Of a stretch of DNA of 64,000 nucleotides, positions 46,714 through 57,826 are shown in pieces (position 1 is the first letter of the stretch; the number at the start of each line of letters is the position of its first letter). Below the pieces are notes generated by a model, which was given only the letters and a program-made list of their open reading frames with translations, was not told the origin of the DNA and made no database searches. This stretch comes from Hemileia vastatrix (taxonomy: Eukaryota > Basidiomycota > Pucciniomycetes > Pucciniales > Zaghouaniaceae), in assembly GCA_030280995.1 (NCBI GenBank), contig JASXTE010000002.1, forward strand, positions 15,452,683-15,516,682, given 5' to 3'. Position numbers and translations under genes: made by a program.

Positions 46714-47628
46714 AATGAACGTTTAAAGAAATTGTTGGATGACTAGTTTGTTTTATTTCTCTCACACTTCAACTGTTCATATTTATTTGAACATAAAATT
46801 TTATCTTAATCTCCTGTATTTCTTCAATCTATCAATCTTTACTTGAATTTTTGTATTTTAATGTTAAATATTCTTTTTTTAAATAAAATTTTCATGTCTC
46901 CTTTGAAAATTTGACAATCCCCCACCCCTGGATTCTTTTGAAGTAAGGGGTGGGTATAACCAAAATTCTTTCATTTCATGAATCTTGAAAGTCTTACATG
47001 AAACTTTGGCTTTACTACCCCCTGCATTTTACCGGTATCCCCAAAATTCTTACATGTCAAGAATTTTACAAGTCTTATAAGAAATTTTGGCAAAACCCCC
47101 CATGGATTTTATTGAAGTAAGGGATGGGTATCACCAAAAAAATTTCACCAAAATATTTACAAGTCAAAAAAATTCTATATCTGTTTTAAAAATTTGGCAA
47201 TACTCTCCCCTGCATTTTGTTGAAGAAAGGGGTGGGAATAACCAAAAATTTTCTAAGTCATCAATTTCACATGTCAGATTTGAAAATTTGGCAATACCCC
47301 CCCTGCATTTTATTGAAGTAAGGGGTGGAAGTCATCTAAATTTAATATAATTACATAAATTATTAAATAAATATCTAATGTATATCAATTTCCCTAGTTT
47401 AAAGTAATGACAATTCCTCAAGCCAAAATGCAGATCAAATCTAGAAACAAAAGTTTGGGAATTTTCACAGGTATAGGCTAGAGGAACCCCATGAAAAAAA
47501 TAAATGTTATCATGATTACCTGTTATACAACCCAAGGTCATTGTCCCATTAATTTAGTTGAGGAAATTGATATATATAAAATATTTATTAAAAATTTACG
47601 AAAAAATATAAAATTTTTGATGACAACT
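46714..47628. repeat. Tandem hairpin-forming repeats between convergent transposon genes
   Basis: 46905-47335 has four degenerate units of about 100-120 bp, each with CCCC(A)CCCCTG...TTGAAGTAAGGGGTGGG (self-complementary CCACCCCT / AGGGGTGG) followed by ACCAAAATTCT and TTTGGCAATACCCC. 47336-47628 is AT-rich spacer. Position between the 3' ends of the Myb-like and oxygenase genes suggests transcription end signals, but this is inference. Confidence 0.7.
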
Positions 47629-48999
47629 CTAATCCCCATACTTTTTAGATCTAGATAAAGTTTTTTTAAATTGATTAACTTTACCTTCTTTCTTTACCTT
47701 GTTGATTCTTTGAATCAACTTATGACTGATTTGAAATGAGCAATCAAAATGTGTTAAATCTTGACAGGATTTCAAACCAGGAGGAGCTTTGGTTGTTTGA
47801 TGATTATCCTTAGAAGAATTCCAAATATTTTCGATGATACCATTTCCCAAACCAAAATCAATGATTCACCGGTGGTCTGGAAAATATAAACCATGTCCTT
47901 TGATTTTAGCTGGAGATGGTATTGGTTGGCCAGTTATCAGATTGATATATGAGAATATACCAAAATTAAGAAAATTGGTGTCATTCCTATTGATATGAAT
48001 CCTATTGTGGAATCCAGAATGAGTGATAATAACATTATAAAATAAAAGATATTCTTGGCTGATATCTTCCCATTTGGAGTCACACCAATTTGGTATTCCA
48101 ACTTTGGTTTCAAGTTCATGATTTTTTCAAACGCTTTATTACAGAGCTTTTTGAGTGGAAGAGCAAGAAAAGAGTTAAAGGATGGTAGAGTGTCCCATAA
48201 GCAAAAATCTTTTTCTTTTTGAGCTTTAGCGATATTCTTGAGCAATGAATATATGCCTATATAATTGAAATAAGTGAAATGATATTAAGAATGGAACAAA
48301 AATTATTAGACATACCAAGAGGATATCATTTAACAAAACCTGGTCTCCAACCAAATCCAATCATGATACCAGCCAACAAATTTGTATTCCTTATAGGTAA
48401 TCAAACCAAAGCCATTTGATAAAGAGTTATTATAAGATCCAATAGTTGATTAAAAGATTCATCTTTTACACCATCAAATGAATGAACTTCCAAAATGAAT
48501 TGAGCCTTATAAGTATTACTGATAACTGCAACAACTCAATCATCTCCAAATTCTGTTAGATATTTGATATCTTCTGGTAATTTTTTCGGATATTGATTTT
48601 TTTATCTACTTTAGTTTTATGAAAAAAAATGTTTGGGATATGATGAAAATAACTTTCACAGAGAATTTTTTTTTCAGATATCTTTTCTTCTGATGAGACT
48701 GATTATCTTTAATTTATTTTGATGATTTAGATGATGAATTTTTTTTTTCAGATATCTTTTCTTCTGATGAGACTGATTATCTTTAATTTTTTTGGATGAT
48801 CTAGAAGAAGAATTTTTTTTTTCAGATATCTTTAATTCTGAGAAGACTGATTATCATTAATTTTTTTTGATGTTTTAGAAGATGATTGTATTGAAGTTGA
48901 TTTTGAAGAAGAAGATAGAGATGATAAAGATGAAGAAGATATAGATTATAAGGATGAAGATGATAGAGAAGTAAGGGGTGAATCTGAAGAAGAAGACAT
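47629..48999 (-). pseudogene. Tet/JBP-like 2OG-Fe(II) oxygenase, copy 2
   Basis: Starts at 48999 with a Ser/Asp-rich low-complexity N-terminus. The middle reads LPEDIKYLTEFGDD, FILEVHSFDGV and GFGWRPGFVK; a 59-nt intron (48315-48257, GTATGT to TATAG) follows. Then LWDTLPSFNSFLALPLKKLC, HSGFHNRIHINRND, a GIFSYINLITGQPIPSP block, KGHGLYFPDH, IIDFGLGNGIIE, DNHQTTKAPPG and CSFQIS. The splice joins both frames in phase. Tet/JBP enzymes oxidise 5-methylcytosine or thymine in DNA (known for the family). Metal-binding HxD reads H-I-N (near 47995), and the distal His is near 47800. Stops and frameshifts (for example TGA before IIDFG) make it inactive. Family assignment is from memory of rust Tet-like proteins. 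Confidence 0.65.
48675..48895 (-). repeat. 75-bp tandem repeat in oxygenase gene N-terminal region
   Basis: Nearly three copies of a unit containing TCAGATATCTTTTCTTCTGA, GACTGATTATCTTTAATTT and GATGAT, in the Ser/Lys-rich N-terminal region of the oxygenase pseudogene. One repeat of the same sequence survives in copy 1 near 10300. Confidence 0.8.
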
Positions 49000-49480
49000 T
49001 TTTTTGATCTGAAAAAAATTTAAATGTCAAAAAAAAATTCAACACATATTTTTTAAAAAAAAACTCACGTAATTATATCTTTTAAAATAAAATTTAAAGC
49101 AATATCCTTTTAAAAAAAATTAAGAAAAATTTTAAAACAATAATTTTAAAATTTTAAGTAAAAATTATTTCAAAAAAAAAATACAAAAGAAAACCTGAAG
49201 TTTGGTTATAAAAAACCTTCACAGAAAATCCTGTCAAAATAATAAAAAAATAAAAATAAAATAAAAAATCTGTAAAAGAAAAATTAGAACAAATTAAATT
49301 TAAAAAAAAATTAATTCAGTAAAATTATTTGTAAGAAAAATTAAAAATTAATATCTAAACCTTTTTTGTTTTGTCATTTACAGGGAAAGACCTTAACAAA
49401 ATGTAATAGTTTTTTTTTCTAAAAATGTGCCAAAAAAAAAATAAAGTTACATTTTAGTATGTTTTTTAAAAATTAGGTAT
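49000..49480. other. A/T-rich spacer
   Basis: Runs of A and T with no gene; equivalent to 9661-10177 in copy 1. Confidence 0.5.
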
Positions 49481-50065
49481 CCCCTCTTTAACTCCCATTA
49501 CAGTCCCCTTTCCCCCTTTTTCTTTCTCTGAAATCACCTCTAAAATCCCTCCCTCATTTCCTCAAAACCACCCTCAAATCCCCTCCTTGCCTGTCTCAAA
49601 ATCCCCCTGAAACCCCCTCCTTAATTGCCACAAAACCACCCCCAAACTCCCCCTTTTACCCCTTTTTATATGTCCCAAACCCCCCTCCATTCCCCCCTCT
49701 TTAGCCGCTTCAAACCCCCCCCCTTAAACTCCCCTTAAGCCTTCTCTACCCCCTCATCCTCCTTAAGAAACGATTGCTAATGATCGTTTGTTAAGAAGGA
49801 GGGGGGGTAGAGGTGGCTAAAGGGGAGTGGAAGGGGGGAAGGGGGATTTTGAGACGGGTAAAGAGAGGAGAAGGGGGGAGAGTTGAGGCACCTAAAGAGA
49901 GGGGAAGGGGGGTCATGAGGCACCTAAAGAGGGGGAAAGGGGGGATTTGGGACAGGCAAGGAGGGTGAAATAAGGAAGACTTGAGGAAGGTAAAGAGAGG
50001 GGAGAAGGAGTGACTTGAGGCAGGTAAATAGAGAGGAAAAGGGGTGAAATGAGGCAGCTAAAGAG
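49481..50065. repeat. Inverted C-rich/G-rich minisatellite with central hairpin
   Basis: Left arm 49490-49760 is C-rich with units of about 33-40 bp (CTTTAGCCGCTTCAAACCCC style). Right arm 49799-50060 is their reverse-complement type (GGGGATTTGAGGCACCTAAAG style). In the centre, CCTTAAGAAACGAT (49761-49774) pairs with ATCGTTTGTTAAGAAGG (49782-49798). A similar pair of arms exists in copy 1. Confidence 0.7.
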
Positions 50066-50608
50066 GGTGAAGAAGAGAAAAAAAAGAAAAAAAAAGAGAA
50101 AAAAGAGAAAAAAAAAGTTAGTCTAACCTTGAAAAAAAAAGGACTTACAAAAAAAAAATAAAATAAAATAAAAAAACAAATAAAAAAAACAAAAAACAAA
50201 AACAAAAAACAAAAAACAAAAACAAAAACAAAAAAAACAAAAAAAAGCAAAATAAAAAAATTCATGATTAGCAAATAAAAAACAAGAAAAAGGAAAAAAA
50301 AAAGACTTACCTGGTGAGATGAGTTGAGAAAATAATAGTAACAAAAATATTTGAGTGATGTTTGAGGAGAGGATGAAAAGGATATGAGTGATGAATGAAA
50401 AAAAAAATCACTGACAAAATATGTGATATAAGAAAATTGGTGATTTCATGTTGAGCTGGTGAAAGAAAACCAATGAGCCATCCAAAAAAAAGATATTCAC
50501 CGTAAATTCAAAAAAAAAATGAATATGCAACAAACCAAAATACAAAACCAAGTGAATAAAGTACACAAAGAAGACATTTGGAAAGTATGAAAACATAAAA
50601 ATTAAAAA
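50066..50608. other. A-rich low-complexity spacer downstream of transposase
   Basis: AAAAACAAAAAC-type runs; Phe-rich open frames on the minus strand are composition artefacts. No gene. Confidence 0.5.
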
Positions 50609-51871
50609 TTAAAAGTGTTGCAAAGTAAAATGTTGGAGAGTAATTGGCATTATAATGGAGCGTATGCCGGTTGATTGAATGATTTGTGAATCAAAGGAGG
50701 GGAGAGCCAGTGCTGGTTCAGGATCCTCTTCTTCATAAAGATCATTCCACTCATCCTTTAAATCTGCTAGGATATTTTGGAGTATAATGCAAGTCATGAT
50801 CCAATGATTTTCAGTTTTGATCTCCAATTTTTTTTGAAATTGGATTCTGAGCTCCTAAAGACTAGAAAATTGTCCCTTTAAAATAGCTATAGCATGTTCA
50901 ATCCGTACTCTTGATTGGGCAAGGTGATAATTAAATTTAGTTTTGGGGTCATTTTCTAAGGTTGCACCACAGAAAGCAGGTATAATGTACTTCCCACTTG
51001 CATATGCTGAGTCTGCAAGGAGGTACTGAGATTCATCAAAGTATGAGTCAGGGGTTTGAGAAATCCTCAATCTTTGGAAGACCAGAGAGTCATGACATGA
51101 GCCAGGGCAGCCACTATGAAAACCAATAAATTTTTTATTGACATCGCATACAAGTTGAACGGCAATAGAGTATCTAGAAAGAAGATGAAAATTTAGTTTA
51201 TGAAGGATGAGAAATTGGAGAAGATTTTGAGGAAACCTTTTTTTTGCAATCAAAATAATGGTTTCCATCATGAGCAGGCTTTTGACTCAAAGGTATAGTT
51301 GTGCCATCAACAAATTCTACACAGCCAGGGAAACCTTAAGCTTGCATTACTTGAGAGGATTCAAGTCGCTGTTCTGGAGTTGGCCAAGCAAGTGTTTGAG
51401 ACTTGAGGGAAAGGATAGCAACCATACAGCGCTTGGTGTATAATATCATGGTACCATATCCTATATTAAAGAGATTATCCAAACGTCTTACAGCAGCACC
51501 GTTTCCATTTGAGCCAAAGCAACATAGTGCAACTGCAAGTTGGATGGCAGGATTATGTGTTTGTTATGGGAACTTTTATGAAAGATAGGATGATCAGAGA
51601 TGAGTTGATAAAGTTTGAAGAAAGAATTGGGATAAGTTCTAAAAATTTGGGTGAAGTTTAAATGAGGAATGTTGAGAATGGAGGCCAGATCATATCAGGG
51701 ATCATGATAAAGATTTGGCCCCCTGGTGATGATGTAACACTTTTTGGAAAGAAAACACATATAAGCTAAAGCATCTTCCAAATCAGAGTCAGATTTATAG
51801 TAAAGAGCTAAAAGAAAAGTAATAGCATTCATTGTTGAGTGAAGTAGCTTCCTAGTAGAGAGGTGTTTCAT
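50609..51871 (-). pseudogene. PIF/Harbinger DDE transposase, copy 2
   Basis: Starts MKHLSTRKLLHSTMNAI at 51871. The nuclease core is better kept than in copy 1: FVDGTTIPLSQ (first Asp, near 51300), GCPGSCHDSLVFQR, LLADSAYASGKYI (second Asp, near 51020) and RVRIEHAIAILKGQF (Glu, near 50895), 38 residues between the last two. The C-terminal IMTCIILQNIL block is at 50609-50790. Several stops and frameshifts between 51270 and 51710 (for example DP-stop at 51695) break the N-terminal half. The DDE residues themselves are intact. It is transcribed toward the oxygenase gene. Confidence 0.82.
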
Positions 51872-52144
51872 TGTTGCCGGTGGAAGGGTTATGTGATGAG
51901 GGAAGTGGGAATTCACTGCCAAATGTGAAGTTGGGGTGTGTAGATAGAAAAAAAACTTAAGTGTTTGCCACCAAAAATAAGTAGCATAGAGTGAGGAAAG
52001 ACTTAAGGATGGCATCAGCAATGATGAGTCATGTTACTTTCTTGCAAATCCATCATGGATGAGATGAGTTTTGGATCAGGAATTAGGAATGAAAATTGGG
52101 GTATAAGAGGCGGGATAATGCATTATCGTGGATTCCTTATCAAC
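51872..52144. other. Subterminal region of Harbinger copy 2
   Basis: Upstream of the transposase; matches 6305-6586 of copy 1. Probable promoter region of the transposase, though no clear TATA stands out. B2 begins at 52145. Confidence 0.5.
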
Positions 52145-52920
52145 TGTCACGTGCCACGTGACAATCGAGGCGAAATCAACTCATTAAATCAATAATATCG
52201 AGTCCTAAATCTATACTCGAAGCGCAGAAAGCAATTCTCCATAGCAACTGCGATTTTCCTTTGTGTACTTACTATTTAACTGCGCTAGCCTAAACTCTAA
52301 ATCTAAATTAGTCAATCTCCCAATAGGGTACCTTAGTCCTTTTCAATAAGCGACGCACAGCGCTAGGTTCAACGAAATAGTACAGTAGTAGTTTTTTAAA
52401 TTAAAGTTTTGTTAATTAATTAAAAAGGGGTAAATTGAGCATGGACGGATATTTAGTGAAGAGGGTATAAGTGTATGTTAGTAATGGTCAATGGAATGGG
52501 AATGGTGCGATGGAAGGGAGGTCAATGCGAGGAGGAACAAAGGATATAAAAGGAGTTGGGTATTTGGTTCGATATTCCTTAGAATTAAATTATAAAATCG
52601 TATTTACATTAATAGTGTTAAATCTTTAAAGTTAAATCATTGTTATTGTATCTTTCTTTTATTTTCTCAATATTCATTTCTAAATCCTAAATCTTTGATT
52701 ATTGAGTTTTCCAACCCTTTGTGAGATTTTAAGAATTACTATTACCTTTGAAACTAGTTTATAATTCTTCTCAAACGAACCTCAAACCTATAGCTATTAC
52801 TTCGAGTGACCTTCGAATAATTTCCTCAAATCATTCCTCTGTGCTTCGAAGAAGTTTCTAAAATCCTTCATCTCACTTCCAGGAACATCCTTAACCTTGT
52901 ACGTAGGTCGTCCAGTGACA
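52145..52920 (+). repeat. 5' LTR of B2
   Basis: 776 bp, from the perfect palindrome TGTCACGTGCCACGTGACA to ...GTCCAGTGACA. A TATA box TATAAAAGG lies at 52545-52553, placing the transcript start about 30 bp further on. It is followed by GTATAATTTAATTCTCC, conserved with B1. Confidence 0.92.
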
Positions 52921-52991
52921 GTATAATTTAATTCTCCGTAGTTCTCATTCTTTGCACTACTACGTCCTTTTAGGTGTTTCTAAAATTCTAA

Positions 52992-54179
52992 ATGGCACCT
53001 GTTCAACGCACTCCTCCTACGGGCGCTACTACTAGAGCTCGCGCTAGAGGCAGGCCAACAGCCACAAGGTCTGTTTCTCGCACTCACTCTTTGGAACCAC
53101 TCGACCTTAGGGAACGGCAACATTCAGTTCAATCTGTAGAAGAAATTCCACAAGATTCTGAGGACTCTAGTGATGAAGAAGAAGGAGAGGATACAATGCA
53201 CGAGGCACCATCCGCCCCTGCAAATCACCCTTCTGGCCAATCCTCAGAACCAGGACCATCTAACTCTCTGGAAGATTTCATGAGACTTTTCATGAAAACC
53301 CTTTCAAATCCAACGTCTTCAGAGGGATCTAAGTTCAAAACTCCTTCTATGAAATCTCCTGACAAATTCGACGGAGATCACCCCAACAGATTGCAACCCT
53401 TCTTGCAAACCTGCAAGCTACTGTTCCATAATGACCCTCGAACCTTTAACAGCGACCGATCAAAGGTTGTTTACGCTTCTTCATTCCTAGCCGGGAAAGC
53501 AGAAAGATGGTTCAAACCTTATCTACTCATGCTTTCTTCGACAGAAACCCACTTACTTATCAATAATTGGGAAAAGTTCGAGGACCAACTTTTTACGTTG
53601 TTTGGGGACCCTAATGAAACGGACAACGCGGAAATTGAACTTGATTTTCTTCGCATGAGTGATAATGGTAAAGCTTCTGAATATATCTCGAACTTCAGAG
53701 CAGTTCAAACTCAAGTAGGTTGGAATGATGCTGCCCTTAAGTATCATTTCAAGAAAGGACTTCCTTCGAGGATTCTAGATCAATTAAATCTTCACGGTCA
53801 GAAGATGACTACTTTAACGGACTTAATGGATCGAACCCTCGAACTTGACGGCGTTTATCAAGGACAACTTCAAAATTGTCAATATGCCAACAAATCTCAA
53901 GGCCTAAATTTTAAATCGGGACCTTCTTCACACCCACGACCAAATCAATCCTCCTTGACTCAATCCAAACCCAATAAGGGAAAGGATAAACCTCGACCAA
54001 AAAACTCGACCCCAGGCGATATCAGCAAAGTACTGGATCCTAAAGGGGAACTTAAAGAAGCTGAGAGGAAGAGACAAGCAGATAATGGGTTATGTATGTA
54101 TTGTGGGGGTAAGCACAAGTTGGAAGACTGTGTAAAGTTGAAGGAAAGAGAAGGTACTAGTTCGAAGTCAAAAAACTAG
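52992..54179 (+). CDS. Gag of chromovirus B2, intact frame
   Basis: 395 codons, starting MAPVQRTPPTG. Order: Arg/Pro-rich N-terminus, acidic stretch (DSEDSSDEEEGEDT, about 55-70), capsid-like region (SPDKFDGDHPNRLQPFLQTC from about 120; FLAGKAERWFKPYL; LFTLFGDPNETDNAE) and a C-terminal knuckle CMYCGGKHKLEDC (CX2CX4HX4C). It packages the element's RNA into particles in the cytoplasm (known for the family). It ends in the frameshift cassette at 54170-54213. It is the only long undamaged retroelement gene in the window. Confidence 0.9.
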   Translation: MAPVQRTPPTGATTRARARGRPTATRSVSRTHSLEPLDLRERQHSVQSVEEIPQDSEDSSDEEEGEDTMHEAPSAPANHPSGQSSEPGPSNSLEDFMRLFMKTLSNPTSSEGSKFKTPSMKSPDKFDGDHPNRLQPFLQTCKLLFHNDPRTFNSDRSKVVYASSFLAGKAERWFKPYLLMLSSTETHLLINNWEKFEDQLFTLFGDPNETDNAEIELDFLRMSDNGKASEYISNFRAVQTQVGWNDAALKYHFKKGLPSRILDQLNLHGQKMTTLTDLMDRTLELDGVYQGQLQNCQYANKSQGLNFKSGPSSHPRPNQSSLTQSKPNKGKDKPRPKNSTPGDISKVLDPKGELKEAERKRQADNGLCMYCGGKHKLEDCVKLKEREGTSSKSKN

Positions 54180-54213
54180 TAGATAGTTTACTTGTGTGCA
54201 AAGCAAACTATCT
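54170..54213 (+). promoter_or_regulatory. -1 ribosomal frameshift signal, gag-pol of B2
   Basis: Slippery heptamer A AAA AAC at 54170-54176 in the gag frame, immediately followed by TAG TAG. A 9-bp stem then pairs AGATAGTTT (54181-54189) with AAACTATCT (54205-54213) around a 15-nt loop. Slipping back one base enters the pol frame, which is open from here (LVDSLLVCKANYL). The same cassette is in B1. Confidence 0.82.
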
Positions 54214-57200
54214 TATCTCTCCCAGTGCACAGAACCTCCATGTCTTAAGGACTGGAGTTGCCTTAAACCGCTTGAGATTCATTCTTTTTAAGGAGGATAT
54301 CCCCTTCAGTTATCTTATAGACTCTGGAGCTTCAATTTCTTTTGTTAGTTTATCTTTTGCCGAGAATCTTCAACTAACATTTACAGATATTGATCGAACT
54401 CCCATCTATTTGGTCAAATCAGAGGAACCCAAATATTGGGTAAGTAAGAAAGTTTTATGGGTTTTCAACTTTCCGAACTTTCCCCCCTTCGAGTGGGAAT
54501 TGTCAGTCTTGGACGCCCCAAGGATGGACGATACCATTCATGGCCATGACTTTTTAACGTATTGGAATCCCGAAATTGATTGGACTAGGGGATTGATCAC
54601 CCCACGCTCTAAGTATATTTCTGATTCTTCAATGCAGGTCAATAGGGAGTTAAACAACCCGCCTGACAACGTCCTGCTAGAGGACAATTCTCTGCCAGAT
54701 GACTTGCAAGCATCTGATCCTCCTTTAAATGAGCAATTGGCTAACCCTTCTAGCTCAATGACTTCACTCGAAGAGGATTTAAATTGCCTCGAAGTAATCG
54801 AATTCTGCTCTCTCAATACAGGTATCCCCTCGACAGATTCTCTCGAAGATGAAGAGGACGACCAAATCACCGTTGAAGCCATCAAATCAACTCTACCGTA
54901 AATCTACCACTATTTCCTCGATGTTTTCTCAATCTGCAAGGCCAATAAGTTACCACCTCATCGACCCTACGACCATCAAATAGAGTTAATAGGCCCAGTA
55001 CCTCCGGCAGGTCCTGTCTATTCTTTATCGAAGGACAAATCTCAAGTTCTTCGAGACTACATTGCAGAGAATGTAGCCAAAGGTTTCATCAGAGCCAGTA
55101 AATCTCCAACCGGCTCCCCTGTCCTTTTTGTAAAAAAGAAAGACGGTAGTCTTAGGTTGTGTGTTGACTATAGAAAGCTCAACACAGTCACTAAGAAGAA
55201 TGCATATCCTGTTCCTCCTATGTCATTACTTCTTACCCTTTTTAATGGTGCTAATTTCTTTTCTAAAATTGATCTTAGAGGCGCTTACAATCTTATTCGC
55301 ATTGCGGAAGGTCATGAACCACTGACTGCAATGCGCACTAGATTTGGTAGTTTTGAATATTTAGTTATGCCTTTTGGATTATGTAACGCACCTTCAACTT
55401 TTCAAACTTTTGTTAATGATATCTTTCAAGATGTTGTTGAACAATTTGTAGTCGTCTATTTAGATGATATTTTAATATTCTCGAAAACACTAGATGAACA
55501 TATTCATCATGTTCGACAGGTCCTAAATCGACTTCGAGATCATGGTCTCTACGCCAAGCATAATAAATGCGAATTCCACCTCAAATCAATTGATTTTTTG
55601 GGTTTTACATTTTCCACTGATGGTTTAGTCATGGATGACAAAAAAGTCCAGAAAATCCTGGAATAGCCTGAGCCCAAAAACATTAAATCACTCCAAGGAT
55701 TTTTGGGTTTTGCAAACTTCTATAGAAGATTTATTAAAGATTACTCTAAAACTATTTCCAATCTTACTTCTCTTCTTAGAAAAGATATTCCTTTTGTTTT
55801 TACTTCTACAGCACGAAAGGAATTTGAAGCACTAAAAACGGCGTTCACCACAGCCCCAATTCTTCGACATTTTGATCCTTCTGCCTTGACAATAGTTGAG
55901 ACAGATGCGAGCGATTATGCTATTGCAGGGGTCATCTTCCAATTAAATCCTGAAACAAATTTGTTTCATCCTGTTGCTTTTGAGTCACGCAAACTCATAG
56001 CCTCAGAATTAAATTATGAAATTCATGACAAAGAGCTTTTAGCTATTATCCATTGTCTTAAAAAATGGCGTTCTTTTCTTCTCAGCCTAGATAGTCCTTT
56101 TCAAATTTTAACAGATCATAATGCTTTGAAATACTTCATGTCTTCTAAAGTGTTAACCAGGCGTCAAGCCAGGTGGGCTGAATTTTTGTCTGAATTTTCT
56201 TTCTCTATTTCCTATTGCCCAGGAAAAAACTGCATTGTCCCAGATATCTTGTCACGTCGGGAAGACGTTTACCCACAGCGGGGGGACGCATTTGCTGACA
56301 AGAACCCAGCAAATGTGCAATCAATCTTCAACGAATCAATGTTAACAACTCATCAACTTAATTCGATGACAATTCATTCTTTTCGAAATCCACTATCCAA
56401 CATCCTCGAAGCTCAGTCAAAGGACGATTATTGTTTAGGGTTAAAAGACAAAATACTCTCGAAGCAAGGGGCCAAAAGATTTAGTATTGAATCAGGTCTA
56501 TTAGTCTTCAAAGGTAGAGTAGTCATACCCGACAACAATGAGATAAAATTATGGATGCTCAACAGTTGACATGATTCTCCATTAGCTGGTCATTTTGGGG
56601 TTGATAAAACCTACCAGTTAATAGCGAGGGATTTCTTCTGGCCAGGTATGACCAGGGAAATCAAGGCCTATATAAAAGCTTGTTACGAATGTAATAGGAA
56701 TAAGGCTCCCCGTCACCGGAAGCATGGGTTGCTTAAACCACTTCCTATTCCCTCTAAACCTTGGGAATCTTTATCAATGGATTTCATTTCTTAGCTTCCT
56801 ATTTCTAATGATTTTGATGCTATATTAGTAATAGTAGATAGATTTTCAAAAATGTCTATTTTTATTAAAACCACTACTACTGCTACAGCAGAAGATTTGT
56901 CAAAATTGTTTCTAGAATATGTATTTTCTAAACACGGCTTACCAAATGATATTATTTCAGATAGAGGCTCGTTGTTTGTATCCACATTCTGTACCCAACT
57001 ATGTCGACAACTCAATGTCACGAGGAATCTCTCCACGGCCTATCACCCTGAAACCGATGGTCAAACAGAAAGAGTTAACCAAATCCTCGAACAATATCTT
57101 CGAATGAATGTCAGTTACCAACAAGACGATTGGACCACATGGTTACCATTAGCCGAATTTGCTTATAATAACTCGACTCATTCTTCGACACAACAATCTC

Positions 57201-57826
57201 CCTTCGAAACCATTTATGGACGACATCCTCGATTCAACTCAATCCATGTAGGAACTAATCATCCTGTGGAACATTATCTTCGAACTATATCACGACTCCA
57301 AGAAGAACTTAAAACAAATTTGGAATCAGCGATTCGAAGTTACAAGGAACAGGCCGACAAACATCGACAATCTGCTCCTTCCTTTAAACCAGGCGACAGA
57401 GTATGGCTCGACGCACGAAACATTCGAACAACAAGACCATCAAAGAAACTGGCTGAAAAGCGCTTGGGACCATTCGAAATCAACTCTGAAGTCTCTAAAA
57501 CTGCATTTCGACTCAAGTTACCTCCTAAATGGCAGGCGATTCACCCTGTTTTCCATGTATCTCTCCTGGAACTGGCTTGAGAAATATACCCGGGCAAGAA
57601 CCAACCCCCTCCGGAACCGGTTGAAGTAGAAGATCATCTAGAGTGGGAAGTAAGTCGTATCCTTGATTCAAGAATACGCAAGGGGAAACTTCAATACCTC
57701 GTGGAGTGGGAAGGCTTCCTCAATGACTCAGACAAAACATCCTGGGAACCAGCCATCAATGTTTCTAACGCTCCTGAACTCCTAAAATCTTTTCATTTGA
57801 AATATCCTTTAAAACCAAAACCTTAA
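54180..57826 (+). pseudogene. pol of chromovirus B2 (five stop codons, no frameshift)
   Basis: Protease YLIDSGASISFVS (54320). RT: LCVDYRKLNTVTKK, KIDLRGAYNLIRIAEG, MPFGLCNAPSTFQ and VVYLDDILIFS (about 55452). RNase H: VETDASDYAIAGVIF, HDKELLAIIHCLKKW and LTDHNALKYF. Integrase: HDSPLAGHFGVDKT...CYECNRNK, MDFIS, ISDRGSLFVS and YHPETDGQTERVNQILE, then a GDRVWLDARNI C-terminal part. The chromodomain is HLEWEVSRILDSRIRKGKL, YLVEWEGF and SWEPA (57640-57770). In-frame stops are at 54899, 55664, 56567, 56792 and 57578. The frame is otherwise unbroken to the natural stop at 57824. Confidence 0.93.

Noticed and set aside
49924..50344. Phe-rich, membrane-like minus-strand open frames
   Set aside because: Translation of A-rich and G-rich low-complexity DNA; not conserved between copies.
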